The notes beneath the pieces are model-generated. The model was given only the letters and a program-made list of their open reading frames with translations, did no database searches and was not told where the DNA came from. This document shows, one piece after another, positions 1 through 7,804 of a stretch of DNA of 64,000 nucleotides; the first letter of the stretch is position 1; each line of letters starts with the position of its first letter. This DNA is from an uncultured Eubacteriales bacterium (GTDB taxonomy: Bacteria; Bacillota; Clostridia; Oscillospirales; Acutalibacteraceae), in assembly GCA_900315785.1 (NCBI GenBank), contig ONAL01000004.1, forward strand, positions 1 to 64,000. The letters run 5' to 3'. A program made the translations under genes and the position numbers.

Positions 1-98
1 ATCTTAATCAACATACTTTGAAATTAAATTGAACCGCCGTATGCCGAACGGCACGTACGGTGGTGTGAGAGGGCGGAGCTATTCCGCCCTACTCGATT
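1..98 (+). mobile_element. Group II intron, 3' end (domains V and VI; body lies left of the window)
   Basis: The two last domains of a group II intron can be folded by eye. Domain V is a hairpin with arms ACCGCCGTA (33-41) and TACGGTGGT (56-64), a short inner stem and a 3'-side bulge. Domain VI follows: GAG plus AGGGCGGA (67-77) pairs with TCCGCCCT (83-90) and CTC (92-94), leaving A91 unpaired as the expected branch-point adenosine. Seven bases after A91 the intron should end, near position 98. The rest, including any reverse transcriptase, is outside the window. The intron ends about 20 bp from the stop codon of the esterase gene on the other strand. Confidence 0.8.
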
Positions 99-118
99 GA
101 GGGTGTTTTTTGTAGGTA

Positions 119-874
119 TCAGCCGAGCCCGAAGCAGAGCATTTCGGGGAAGTATAATGCCCAGAAGCCTTCGTTGTGAGCGCCGTCCTGGTCGATTACC
201 ATAGTCAGCTTATCAGCGGGATAGCCCTTATCTTTCAGTCGGCTTTCCATTGCGACCGTCGCGGTGCACTGAATTTTTTCGATTCTGTCATTGTTGCCGC
301 TGTAGAGGTACATCTTCGGCATTTCAGCCGAGAAATCCTTTTCGCTCAGGTATTTGTTCCACGCGTCGTCCTCAAAGAAATCCATTGCGGGCGAAATCAC
401 GCCGACATAGCTGAACTTGTCGGGGTGTTCCATACCGATGTAGAACGCCTCAAGTCCGCCGCTCGATGAGCCTGCTATTCCTCGGATGCCGTTTGTGTTG
501 TAGTGCTCCTCAACGTAGGAGATAACGTCATTTACAATGAAGTTCGAGAACGTCTCGCCTTCGAGCGTCATAGTTTCGGGAAGCGCAGGAATCGAGGACG
601 AAATCTCGCCGATTTTGGGAGTAAGCTCGCTGAAGCGGTTATCGTCGTTCGTGACCACTCCGACGATAATCACGCCGTCGCCGCCGTTGTTGATAAGCGA
701 CTGAACGGTTTCGTCACAGCGCCACTCGCGTATCGAGCGGGTATTCGAGGTGCCGAAGAGGCTCTGACCGTCCGCCATATAGAGCACCGAATAGGTTTTG
801 CTTTTGTCCTCGGGGTCGTAGCCCTCGGGAGTGTAGATTTTTATGGTCTTGTCATATCCCTTGGGATAGCTCAT
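119..874 (-). CDS. Esterase domain fragment (alpha/beta hydrolase, Esterase_D-like) of the broken gene
   Basis: This 251-residue open frame is the catalytic part of the frameshifted gene. It has the layout of the putative-esterase family (enterochelin-esterase/feruloyl-esterase-like): an opening strand with KIYTPEGYDP, an oxyanion-loop region YSVLYMADG, and the nucleophile elbow GIAGSSSGG (second Ser of the GxSxG, near residue 137). An acidic and a histidine residue near the end (DQDGAHNEGFW) fit the triad. The ATG at 874 is internal; the open frame extends upstream through Asp-Gly-Gly-Lys-Leu-Asp, and no ribosome site fits it, so on its own it is unlikely to be secreted. Substrate is unknown; deacetylation or feruloyl removal from plant polysaccharide is typical of relatives. 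Confidence 0.6.
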   Translation of the reverse strand: MSYPKGYDKTIKIYTPEGYDPEDKSKTYSVLYMADGQSLFGTSNTRSIREWRCDETVQSLINNGGDGVIIVGVVTNDDNRFSELTPKIGEISSSIPALPETMTLEGETFSNFIVNDVISYVEEHYNTNGIRGIAGSSSGGLEAFYIGMEHPDKFSYVGVISPAMDFFEDDAWNKYLSEKDFSAEMPKMYLYSGNNDRIEKIQCTATVAMESRLKDKGYPADKLTMVIDQDGAHNEGFWALYFPEMLCFGLG

Positions 875-1358
875 TTCAATGGTATCAAGCTTGCCGCCGT
901 CCAGCTCTTGTTGTTCGCAAAGTAAATTGACATACCCTTTTCATCCTCGGGCTTTTCGGGCTCGGGCTTCTTGACCTTTTGCTTTTTTACCGTAACAGTA
1001 AGGGTTTTGCTCAGCTTCTTTCCCTTGCGGTTCTTTGCCTTTGTGGTAACCTTGATTTTTGCGGTGCCCGCTCTTTTGGCAGCGACCTTGATTGTGCTTC
1101 CGCTCACCTTTACCGCGGCAACCGTCGATTTGCTCGACTTCGCGGTGAAACGCTTCGAAACCTTGCCCTTAACCTTGACCGTTACCTTATAGGCTTTTGT
1201 GACGGTTTTTTTTTTGCGGGAATTGTAATCGTCGCCTTTGATTTCACGCTCAGCGACCTTACGTATTTCTTCGCGGTCTTTGCCTGCGAGACAGCCGTGA
1301 ACAGAGAAACGCAGAGCGCGGCGCAGAGAAGCGCGCTGATGAATTTTAGCTTTTTCAT
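119..1358 (-). pseudogene. Secreted Ig-like (BIG2) + esterase gene with two frameshifts
   Basis: Read on the minus strand, ATG at 1358 has an AAGGAG site and starts a typical signal peptide (MKKLKFISALLCAALCVSL). After about 50 residues the frame breaks in a run of ten A (complement of 1206-1215); 11 or 8 A would keep the frame open. The next frame encodes a Lys/Thr/Val-rich BIG2-like domain and a Pro/Glu linker, then breaks again near 900, where TGGAC appears where TGGGAC would restore Trp-Asp-Gly-Gly. The third frame is the esterase domain. One ancestral secreted hydrolase of about 410 residues is the simplest reading. Whether it is a pseudogene, phase-variable or mis-assembled cannot be settled here. 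Confidence 0.75.
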
Positions 1359-1403
1359 TTTTTCTCCTTGCTCAAAATAATATCGTCCGATTTTCATAAC
1401 TCT

Positions 1404-1432
1404 ATTGTACCAAACACAGCGCCTTTTGTCCA
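1404..1432 (-). promoter_or_regulatory. Promoter of the esterase gene
   Basis: On the minus strand TGGACA (1432-1427) is followed by a 17-bp spacer and TACAAT (1409-1404), with TGG directly before the -10 (extended -10). Confidence 0.6.
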
Positions 1433-1585
1433 TAAAAGATTTACGGACAAGAATCTCCCGTTTTGAGACTGAAATCGAAACGAAGGATTTTTATTGATAT
1501 ATTCAAATCACAGATAGTTATTTGGGATAATTCGGAAAATCGCAAACAATTATGCAATTTTGTATATAAAAACTTGCGAATCTTA

Positions 1586-1614
1586 TTGACAAGGCTGTTT
1601 TCGGATGATAGAAT
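1586..1614 (+). promoter_or_regulatory. Promoter of the PEP/pyruvate-binding-domain gene
   Basis: TTGACA (1586-1591), 17-bp spacer, TAGAAT (1609-1614). The rest of the 1359-1686 gap holds the divergent esterase promoter and AT-rich sequence with no gene. Confidence 0.7.
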
Positions 1615-1628
1615 AATTACATAAAAAC

Positions 1629-1664
1629 AAGGGCGTTTTTCACGTTTGTGAACTGCGCCCTTTT
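1629..1664 (+). promoter_or_regulatory. Leader hairpin with T-run (possible attenuator)
   Basis: AAGGGCG (1629-1635) pairs with CGCCCTT (1656-1662) around an inner stem TTCAC/GTGAA, and ends in TTTT. It lies between the promoter and the ribosome site at 1675, so it is in the 5' leader and has terminator shape. Confidence 0.45.
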
Positions 1665-1686
1665 GCTATGCTTGGAGGTTTGCTTT

Positions 1687-4251
1687 ATGGCGGCGTTTGA
1701 CAGAATACTCTCGGGAATCCCCGAAATGGATAAGGCTCTTGACAACATCAGGCTTGGAGACAACGTGGTTTGGAGGGTTTCCCGTCTGGACGAGTTCAGG
1801 CTCTTTATGGAGCCGTACGTCAGACAGGCGATAAAGGACGGGCGCAAGATAATATATTTTCGTTTTGCAGGTCACGAGCCCCTTATCACCGAAATGCCCG
1901 AGGTGGAGACTGTCAGAATTCCGCTCTCGCACCGCTTTGAGAATTTCACAGTAGAAATCCATAACGCAATCGAGAAAGCGGGCAGAGACGCGTTCTATGT
2001 TTTTGACTGCCTCTCCGAGCTCCAGACAGCTTGGGCTACTGACTTGATGATGGGCAACTTTTTCAGAGTTACCTGTCCGTTCCTCTTTGTGCTCGACACG
2101 GTCGCGTTCTTTCCGCTTATCCGAGGAAAGCACTCGGTCGCTTCCGTCAACAAAATCATCGACACAACACAGCTTTTTCTTGACGTGTACACGGGCGAAA
2201 AGGATATATTTGTTCGTCCGGAAAAGGTCTGGAACCGCGATTCCGAGACGATGTTTCTGCCGCATACCTACGAGCCTGCCACGGGCAGATTCCGCCCTGT
2301 CACCGACGGCGTCAAGTCGAGCCGATTTTATCACACGCTCGGCAAGCTCAGACGCGGAACCGACGACAGGTGCATCGATTCGTGGGACAGGTTTTTCAAC
2401 AATGCGAAGCAGAAGTACGGCATCGGTCAGGATATCTCGGGTGAGTGCGACAGTATGTGCAACATAATGATGACGCGCGACAGAAAAATGCGCCTTATGG
2501 TCAAAAAGCATTTCTGTCCCGAGGATTACTTTGAAGTCAGAAATCATATGATAGGCACGGGAATGATAGGCGGCAAAGCCTGCGGAATGCTTTTGTCCAG
2601 AGCGATAATCCGAAACGAGGAGCCCGACATCAACGAAACCCTCGAGCCGCACGATTCATTCTATATCGGCTCGGACGTTTACTACACCTACATCGTTGAC
2701 AACGGCTTCTGGGATATGCGAATCAGACAGAGAACGGACGAGGGGTATTTTGAGCTTGCGGACGAATTCCGCAAGCTGCTTCTGAACGGAAGCTTTTCGG
2801 ACGATATGCGCGAGCAGTTCGGCAATCTGATTGAATATTACGGTCAGGACCCGTATATAGTCCGCTCCAGCAGTATTCTCGAGGACGGCTTCGGTAATGC
2901 CTTTGCGGGCAAGTACGATTCTGTTTTCTGTGCAAACAGAGGCAGCTACGAGGACAGGCTCAAGGAGTTTGAGAACGCAATCAAAACCGTCTACGCGAGC
3001 ACAATGAGTCTTTCAGCGCTCGATTACAGAAAACGTCGAGGCCTTGACAAGCGCGACGAGCAGATGGCACTTCTGGTTCAGCGCGTTTCGGGCTCGTACT
3101 ACGGCTCGTATTATATGCCTTGCGCCGCGGGTGTGGGCTACTCATACAGCCCTTACAGATTTTTGCAGACTGCCGACCCCAGGGCGGGTATGCTCAGGCT
3201 CGTTATGGGTCTCGGAACCTCGGCAGTCGACCGAACCGAGGGCTCTTATCCTCGGCTTGTCAGTCTTGATATGCCCGAGCGCACGGTCTATTCAAGCGCC
3301 GCGGACAGGCACAGATTTTCCCAGCGTAATGCTGAGGTAATCAACACCTCGGAGAAAAAGCTCGAAACCGTCAGCCTGAACACCCTCGAGCCCGTGCTTC
3401 CGCGCTATCTCGGCAACGTGCTTCTGGAGCACGATTTTGACGCGGAGCAAAGACTGAGAGAACTCGGCCGCCGTCAGGACGTAAGGTTTATTTCGTGCAA
3501 GGGACTTGTCACAAACAAAAAGCTGATGGACAGTATGCACCGAATGTTAAGCCGAATCCAGACTGAATACGATTATCCCGTCGATACGGAGTTCACAATC
3601 AACGTTTCCGACGACGGAGAGTACACAATAGACTTGCTCCAGTGCAGACCTCTCCAGGTCGTCAAGGGCAAGGACTCCGTGGCTCTTCCCGAGAATGTCC
3701 CGAAGGAGCATATCCTGCTCAGAAGCAAGGGCGCGTCGATGGGCCTTTCGAGGGTAGAAAATCTCGACTATATTGTCTATGTCGACCCTGTCGGATATTA
3801 CAATATGCCGTACAACGAAAAAATCACCGTCGCAAAAATGATAGGCGAAATCAACTGGCATTTCCGCAGTCTCGAAAAGCATATGATGCTTATGGTTCCG
3901 GGCAGAATCGGCACCTCGTCCCACGAGCTCGGCGTTCCGACGGCGTTCTCGGATATCAGCGCCTTTGACGTAATCTGCGAAATGGAGGAGACCAAGGCGG
4001 GCTACAATCCCGAGCTCTCGTACGGAAGTCACATCTTCCAGGATTTGGTCGAGGCGGAAATCCTCTACACCGCGGTTTTTCACAACAACAAAACACTCGC
4101 CTTCTGTCCCGAGCTTCTCAGTCAGTTTGAGGACATTTTGGCTGAGTTTGACGAAAGCGGAGCCCTGTCGGGAATTGTCCGAGTTTTCAGGGTCAGAGAT
4201 TGTACGCTTTATCACGATATTTCAACGGAGCAGCTGCTGATTACGGTTTAA
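1687..4251 (+). CDS. PEP/pyruvate-binding-domain protein with KaiC-like N-terminus
   Basis: An 854-residue soluble protein. The middle carries the nucleotide/PEP-binding half of pyruvate phosphate dikinase and PEP synthase: YIVRSSSILEDG followed by NAFAGKYDSVF near residues 390-412, and a later ECR-like stretch DLLQCRPLQVV. The phosphohistidine swivel and the C-terminal PEP barrel are absent, so it cannot be a complete dikinase. Residues 5-28 (ILSGIPEMDKALDNIRLGDN) look like the opening of KaiC/RecA-type domains, but no Walker A loop follows. I start at ATG 1687 because GGAGG sits 7 bases before it; upstream in-frame codons have no ribosome site. Single gene with its own promoter. Biochemical role unknown; a phosphotransfer or ATP-grasp-like activity is the family expectation. 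Confidence 0.8.
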   Translation: MAAFDRILSGIPEMDKALDNIRLGDNVVWRVSRLDEFRLFMEPYVRQAIKDGRKIIYFRFAGHEPLITEMPEVETVRIPLSHRFENFTVEIHNAIEKAGRDAFYVFDCLSELQTAWATDLMMGNFFRVTCPFLFVLDTVAFFPLIRGKHSVASVNKIIDTTQLFLDVYTGEKDIFVRPEKVWNRDSETMFLPHTYEPATGRFRPVTDGVKSSRFYHTLGKLRRGTDDRCIDSWDRFFNNAKQKYGIGQDISGECDSMCNIMMTRDRKMRLMVKKHFCPEDYFEVRNHMIGTGMIGGKACGMLLSRAIIRNEEPDINETLEPHDSFYIGSDVYYTYIVDNGFWDMRIRQRTDEGYFELADEFRKLLLNGSFSDDMREQFGNLIEYYGQDPYIVRSSSILEDGFGNAFAGKYDSVFCANRGSYEDRLKEFENAIKTVYASTMSLSALDYRKRRGLDKRDEQMALLVQRVSGSYYGSYYMPCAAGVGYSYSPYRFLQTADPRAGMLRLVMGLGTSAVDRTEGSYPRLVSLDMPERTVYSSAADRHRFSQRNAEVINTSEKKLETVSLNTLEPVLPRYLGNVLLEHDFDAEQRLRELGRRQDVRFISCKGLVTNKKLMDSMHRMLSRIQTEYDYPVDTEFTINVSDDGEYTIDLLQCRPLQVVKGKDSVALPENVPKEHILLRSKGASMGLSRVENLDYIVYVDPVGYYNMPYNEKITVAKMIGEINWHFRSLEKHMMLMVPGRIGTSSHELGVPTAFSDISAFDVICEMEETKAGYNPELSYGSHIFQDLVEAEILYTAVFHNNKTLAFCPELLSQFEDILAEFDESGALSGIVRVFRVRDCTLYHDISTEQLLITV

Positions 4252-4305
4252 ACATTCTTCAAAGGTCATGATCAGTTTTCGAGGAGATTTTAAATAGACG
4301 AAAAA

Positions 4306-4332
4306 AAGGGCGGAGTTGATATTTCCGCCCTT
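4306..4332. terminator. Hairpin between the PEP-domain gene and luxS
   Basis: AAGGGCGGA (4306-4314) pairs with TCCGCCCTT (4324-4332). The flanking A-run gives a good T-tract only on the minus strand; on the plus strand the tail is TTCTGTGTT. The -35 box of the next promoter lies in its loop. Confidence 0.5.
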
Positions 4333-4344
4333 CTGTGTTACACT
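4316..4344 (+). promoter_or_regulatory. Likely luxS promoter, embedded in the hairpin
   Basis: TTGATA (4316-4321), 17-bp spacer, TACACT (4339-4344). Starts from here would lack the left arm of the hairpin. A small GCGGC/GCCGC hairpin (about 4353-4366) follows in the leader. Confidence 0.45.
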
Positions 4345-4390
4345 TAGGAAAAGTACAGCGGCTTTTGCCGCAAAGGAAAGAGGACTTATT

Positions 4391-4915
4391 ATGGAATTGA
4401 TACAGAGTTTTTCCGTCGACCACAGGGCGATTGTTCCCGGTATATTCCTCAGCCGTCAGGACGAGGTCGCAGGCGGCAAGGTCACAACCTACGATATCAG
4501 GCTCAAACGCCCGAACAGGGAGCCCGTTATCGACGTTGCGGCAATGCATTCGCTAGAGCATTTGATTGCCACATATCTCAGAAACGACGCTCAGTGGAAG
4601 ACCGAGGTCATCTACTGGGGACCGATGGGCTGTCTGACAGGCTTTTACCTCATTCTCAAGGGCGACCGCTCTCCGCGTGAGATTTATGAGCTTGTGCTTA
4701 ACTCCTTCAAATCGGTTGAGAAGGCTGACAGCGTCCCGGGTACAAATCCCGAAAACTGTGGTCACTATCTTATGCACAACCTCGGAATGGCAAAGTGGTA
4801 CGCTTCCGAGTTTGCGTCCTACCTCGAAGCCAACTCGGACAACTCCGAAATCTTCGAGTACCCGAGGTCGGAGCGTCTCGTAACCGACGACGGACAGCAT
4901 TTCTTTGATTCGTAA
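4391..4915 (+). CDS. luxS: S-ribosylhomocysteine lyase (LuxS, AI-2 synthesis)
   Basis: LuxS cleaves S-ribosylhomocysteine to homocysteine and DPD, the precursor of autoinducer 2, in the activated methyl cycle. The 174-residue length is normal. The metal site is complete: His53 and His57 in HSLEH and Cys123 in ENCGHY. The catalytic Cys81 lies in GPMGC. ATG 4391 follows a purine-rich AAAGAGGA stretch. It stands alone between two terminators, with no mtnN or other methyl-cycle gene beside it, so it is probably a monocistronic unit. Cytosolic. Identification is secure; whether it serves signalling or only recycling cannot be read from the sequence. Confidence 0.95.
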   Translation: MELIQSFSVDHRAIVPGIFLSRQDEVAGGKVTTYDIRLKRPNREPVIDVAAMHSLEHLIATYLRNDAQWKTEVIYWGPMGCLTGFYLILKGDRSPREIYELVLNSFKSVEKADSVPGTNPENCGHYLMHNLGMAKWYASEFASYLEANSDNSEIFEYPRSERLVTDDGQHFFDS

Positions 4916-4930
4916 TTTTATAAACAGATG

Positions 4931-4959
4931 AAGGTTTCTCTTTGCGGAGAAACCTTTTT
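4931..4959 (+). terminator. luxS terminator
   Basis: Ten-bp perfect stem AAGGTTTCTC / GAGAAACCTT with a T-run directly after luxS. Confidence 0.85.
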
Positions 4960-5025
4960 GCGTTCTGCGCCTGAACACATATTTCATTGCCGTTTCCATA
5001 TACATTTACCGAAGGGGGAACGGTG

Positions 5026-6480
5026 ATGCAGAGCAGTTTTATCAACGTCGTAGCGGAAATAAACTCCGCGCTGAGCGCCTTTGTCTGGGGCTTGCCGACA
5101 ATCTTTCTGATACTCGGTACGGGGCTTTTTCTCTCCTTCCGAACGCGGTTTTTGCAGATTCGCAGATTCGGCGAAGCACTCGGCGAAACGATTATCCCCG
5201 CAGTTAAAAGTCTCGGCGGTAAGAGAAAAAAGGATTTGAACGGTAAGTCGATTTCCCAGTTCGAGGCATTTTCGACGGCAATCTCAGGCACGGTCGGCAC
5301 GGGAAACATCGTCGGCGTGGTTGCCGCAATTCTGACAGGCGGAGCGGGCGCAGTGTTCTGGATGTGGGTTTCCGCGCTTTTCGGAATGGCGGTCAGCTAC
5401 TGCGAGAACGTTCTAGGACTATATTTTCGCAAAAGTGACGAAAGCGGCAATCTCTCAAGCGGCTCGTTCTATTACATCGCCTACGGTCTCGGCAGCAAAT
5501 GGCTTGCGTATTTTGCCGCGGCGTTCTGTGCCCTCGCCGCAATCGGAATGGGCGGAGTGCAAAGCAACAAAATCTCGGGAACGCTTGCTCAGAGCCTTTC
5601 GGGCGACAGCGAGAATGCGAGGCTCGTTATAGGTATCGTTGTTGCGCTCCTTGCGGCAGTAATAATCGGCGGAGGTATAAAGCGAATCGGAAAGGTGACC
5701 GCTCTGCTCGCTCCCGTTATGTCGCTGTTGTTTATCGCCCTTGCGCTTGTTTCTATAGTTATGCATTTCTACCGTGTGCCCGAAGCGTTCGGGCTGATTA
5801 TTTCTCAGGCGTTTGACTTTAACGCCGTCGGCTGCGGAGTAATGGGCTTCGGTATCGGCGCGGCTCTGAAAAAAGGCTTGGCGCGCGGAGTGTTTTCGAA
5901 TGAAGCGGGCTTGGGCTCGTCTGTAATCGCTCACTCGGCTTCCGAGCTCCGCGAGCCCGTCAGGCAAGGAATGTGGGGGATTTTTGAGGTGTTCTTCGAT
6001 ACCTTTGTTATCTGCACTCTCACGGCGCTGATGTTCCTTACAACGAATGATGTTTCTGCTCTCAGTCCCGATATGGACGACAGCGTCCTGTCAGTCGGAA
6101 TGTTCTCGGCAAACTTCGGCGGTTTCGGCGTGCTTGCGTTTTCGCTGATTCTGCCGCTCTTCGCTTTCACCTCGATTATCGCGTGGTCGTATTACGGCGA
6201 AAAGGCGGTCGGCTTTCTGAGCGGAAAGCGAAGCAAATATCCTGTGATGATTTTCAGAGCTTTGTTTGTTGCGCTGATTGTTGCCGCGCCGTGCATTCAG
6301 AGCGGTCTCGTCTGGGAGCTTGACGACACCTTCAACGGCTTGATGGCTCTGCCGAACCTCGTTTCTCTCGTTGCCTTGAGCGGCCTCGTCGTGAGAATTA
6401 CAAAGAATTACTATGCCCGAAAAAATGGCAGGCGCATAGCCCCTATGCTCTCAGCCTATGACAAAAAACACACCCTGTAA
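5026..6480 (+). CDS. Alanine or glycine:cation symporter (AGCS family)
   Basis: A 484-residue integral membrane protein of the sodium:alanine symporter family. It imports alanine or glycine with sodium or protons. The sequence shows about ten hydrophobic segments and family signatures: SQFEAFSTAISGTVGTGNIVG (N-terminal AGCS signature, residues about 75-95), GVFSNEAGLGSSVIAHSA, and the C-terminal block AWSYYGEKAVGFL. Length matches the family. The start is ATG 5026, preceded by AAGGGGGAA; an upstream in-frame ATG at 4987 lacks a ribosome site. It stands between the luxS terminator and a bidirectional terminator and looks monocistronic. Exact amino acid and coupling ion are not decided by the sequence. 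Confidence 0.9.
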   Translation: MQSSFINVVAEINSALSAFVWGLPTIFLILGTGLFLSFRTRFLQIRRFGEALGETIIPAVKSLGGKRKKDLNGKSISQFEAFSTAISGTVGTGNIVGVVAAILTGGAGAVFWMWVSALFGMAVSYCENVLGLYFRKSDESGNLSSGSFYYIAYGLGSKWLAYFAAAFCALAAIGMGGVQSNKISGTLAQSLSGDSENARLVIGIVVALLAAVIIGGGIKRIGKVTALLAPVMSLLFIALALVSIVMHFYRVPEAFGLIISQAFDFNAVGCGVMGFGIGAALKKGLARGVFSNEAGLGSSVIAHSASELREPVRQGMWGIFEVFFDTFVICTLTALMFLTTNDVSALSPDMDDSVLSVGMFSANFGGFGVLAFSLILPLFAFTSIIAWSYYGEKAVGFLSGKRSKYPVMIFRALFVALIVAAPCIQSGLVWELDDTFNGLMALPNLVSLVALSGLVVRITKNYYARKNGRRIAPMLSAYDKKHTL

Positions 6481-6497
6481 CCGTGCGTTACAGGGTG
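6471..6497. terminator. Bidirectional terminator between convergent genes
   Basis: An 11-bp perfect stem (CACCCTGTAAC / GTTACAGGGTG) contains the symporter stop codon. T-rich sequence follows on the plus strand and a TGTTTTTTG tract on the minus strand. Confidence 0.85.
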
Positions 6498-6505
6498 ATT
6501 GTTGT

Positions 6506-7102
6506 TTATGCGCTGAGCCAGTAGCCGTTACCTTTTTCACAGCTCTTGTTAGAGGTGTCGGTCGCCATATAGCTCTTGCCCTTGTAGGTGAGATATAGCC
6601 TCAGACCGAGACCTGTTTCCGAGAAGCGCAGTGTGGTGAGCTCGTAGTAGTTGAAGCCATCGTAGGAGTTCTCGAGCTTTGAGGTGAACTCCGCTTCTTC
6701 GCCGTCGGTGAGGTAGAAAAGGTTGGAGCACTTGAGCCTTGAACCGCTGTAGTCCTTGGTGAGCTCGACAATGACGTCCTTGAAGCTCACGTCCTCGGGC
6801 AGCTTGACGGTGAAGTTGTATCTGCCGTCGTCCATACGGTAGCGGTTTGTGCAGTCAATTACGGAGTGCGTCTCGATGTAGCGCGCGTTCTCGTCGGGCT
6901 CAACGGGAACCTGTCTGATGATTTCGTCGGCAATGCTGCACACGCTGTCCATCGCCTCGAGCGCGTCGGTTTCGCTCTTGCCTTCCTCCTCGATTTTGTC
7001 GTCGATAAGCTCCGAGAAGAACTCGAGGTAATCCTTCCTGTCGTCGTCGCTCAGCCTGTCGAGCTTTGCGGATAATTCGCTGATGAAAGCTTCCTTACTC
7101 AT
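6506..7102 (-). CDS. HAAS-domain (DUF1700-like) protein, partner of PadR
   Basis: A 198-residue protein. Residues 1-65 (MSKEAFISELSAKLDRLSDDDRKDYLEFF) match the HAAS/DUF1700 helical domain that is usually encoded directly after a PadR regulator. In many relatives this domain is followed by membrane helices; here none is seen, and residues about 75-198 form a beta-rich part ending in a Lys/Gly-rich tail. The start at 7102 overlaps the padR stop by 8 bp and has an AAAGGAGG site; the longer in-frame start at 7123 would lie inside padR. It ends at the bidirectional terminator. A role in signalling with the PadR repressor is inferred from context. Confidence 0.8.
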   Translation of the reverse strand: MSKEAFISELSAKLDRLSDDDRKDYLEFFSELIDDKIEEEGKSETDALEAMDSVCSIADEIIRQVPVEPDENARYIETHSVIDCTNRYRMDDGRYNFTVKLPEDVSFKDVIVELTKDYSGSRLKCSNLFYLTDGEEAEFTSKLENSYDGFNYYELTTLRFSETGLGLRLYLTYKGKSYMATDTSNKSCEKGNGYWLSA

Positions 7103-7412
7103 GATGTGCCTCCTTTGTGACAAAGTTATAGATTGCGCAGATTTCCTTCCATTCCTCCGAGAAGGCGTCCAGGCGGTCGATTCCCGCTTGATTTATGTGA
7201 TAATACTTTCTGAGCCGTCCGTTGTGCTCGACAGACCGAACCGAGAGCATATCGTTTTCGCCAAGCCGTCTGAGTACGGGGTAGAGGGTGGATTCGGAAA
7301 TCTCGATATAGGGTTTTACGGTTTTGATAATGCGGTAGCCATAGCTGTCCTCGTCTCTGATTGCGGCGAGTACGCAGATATCAATCAAACCTCGTTTGAG
7401 CTGTGCGTCCAT
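7095..7412 (-). CDS. PadR-family transcriptional regulator
   Basis: A 105-residue winged-helix regulator. The PadR core is clear: LKRGLIDICVLAAI, DSYGYRIIKTV, and the wing/recognition stretch ISESTLYPVLRRLGENDML, then SVEHNGRLRKYYHINQAG. Start at 7412 is chosen from the GGGAGG site 8 bases upstream. It is the first gene of a two-gene operon with the HAAS protein, the common PadR arrangement. A promoter with an inverted repeat in its spacer (7435-7453) suggests autoregulation. Such regulators often respond to envelope stress or antibiotics; the effector here is unknown. Confidence 0.88.
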   Translation of the reverse strand: MDAQLKRGLIDICVLAAIRDEDSYGYRIIKTVKPYIEISESTLYPVLRRLGENDMLSVRSVEHNGRLRKYYHINQAGIDRLDAFSEEWKEICAIYNFVTKEAHHE

Positions 7413-7434
7413 AAAGATGCCTCCCTTCAACTAA

Positions 7435-7464
7435 TACTATATAACGCATAGTATACTTTGTCAA
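7435..7464 (-). promoter_or_regulatory. padR promoter with probable PadR operator
   Basis: On the minus strand TTGACA (7464-7459), 17-bp spacer, TATAGT (7441-7436). An inverted repeat TACTAT-N7-ATAGTA (7435-7453) overlaps the -10 and spacer, where a repressor would block polymerase. Confidence 0.65.
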
Positions 7465-7606
7465 GAGGTATCTTTAAAATTTTTAAATTTTTTCTGCGAC
7501 GATAGGGAAGAGTGATTTCATACCACAGTTACGAAACTAAGCGTCGGAAAAAAGGAATTTAAAGGTTTTCAAGTATATCGGTCAGCTTTTGAACACTCAG
7601 CGACGA

Positions 7607-7641
7607 CTGATAGACAAGCTTGTCGGGGGATTGTCTATCAG
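7607..7641. other. Perfect 11-bp inverted repeat in the padR/araC gap
   Basis: CTGATAGACAA (7607-7617) and TTGTCTATCAG (7631-7641) with a 13-base loop that itself continues as GACAAGCTTGTC. No T-run follows, so it is not an ordinary terminator. Otherwise the 7465-7690 stretch shows no gene. Confidence 0.5.
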
Positions 7642-7691
7642 CAAACCAAAGGGTGAAAAACTTGCAACAAAAAATTATTTGAAAGCCCTCT

Positions 7692-7747
7692 AAAAGGTCT
7701 AAATATTCTAAATGTGACTATAATTAATAAAAATTATGTGATAAAAT
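7692..7747 (+). promoter_or_regulatory. Conserved upstream region of the first AraC-type gene
   Basis: This stretch aligns with 33864-33919 upstream of the AraC paralogue: AAAGG-T/C-C/T-AAAT, then TCTAAA, GTG, and a shared TGTGATAAAAT (7737-7747) that looks like the -10 region. No good -35 is present, which fits an activated promoter. Confidence 0.55.
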
Positions 7748-7804
7748 AAGCTGATATTTCTAAAATAATACCAAAAATTTACATATGGCAGAGGGATAAT
7801 AACT

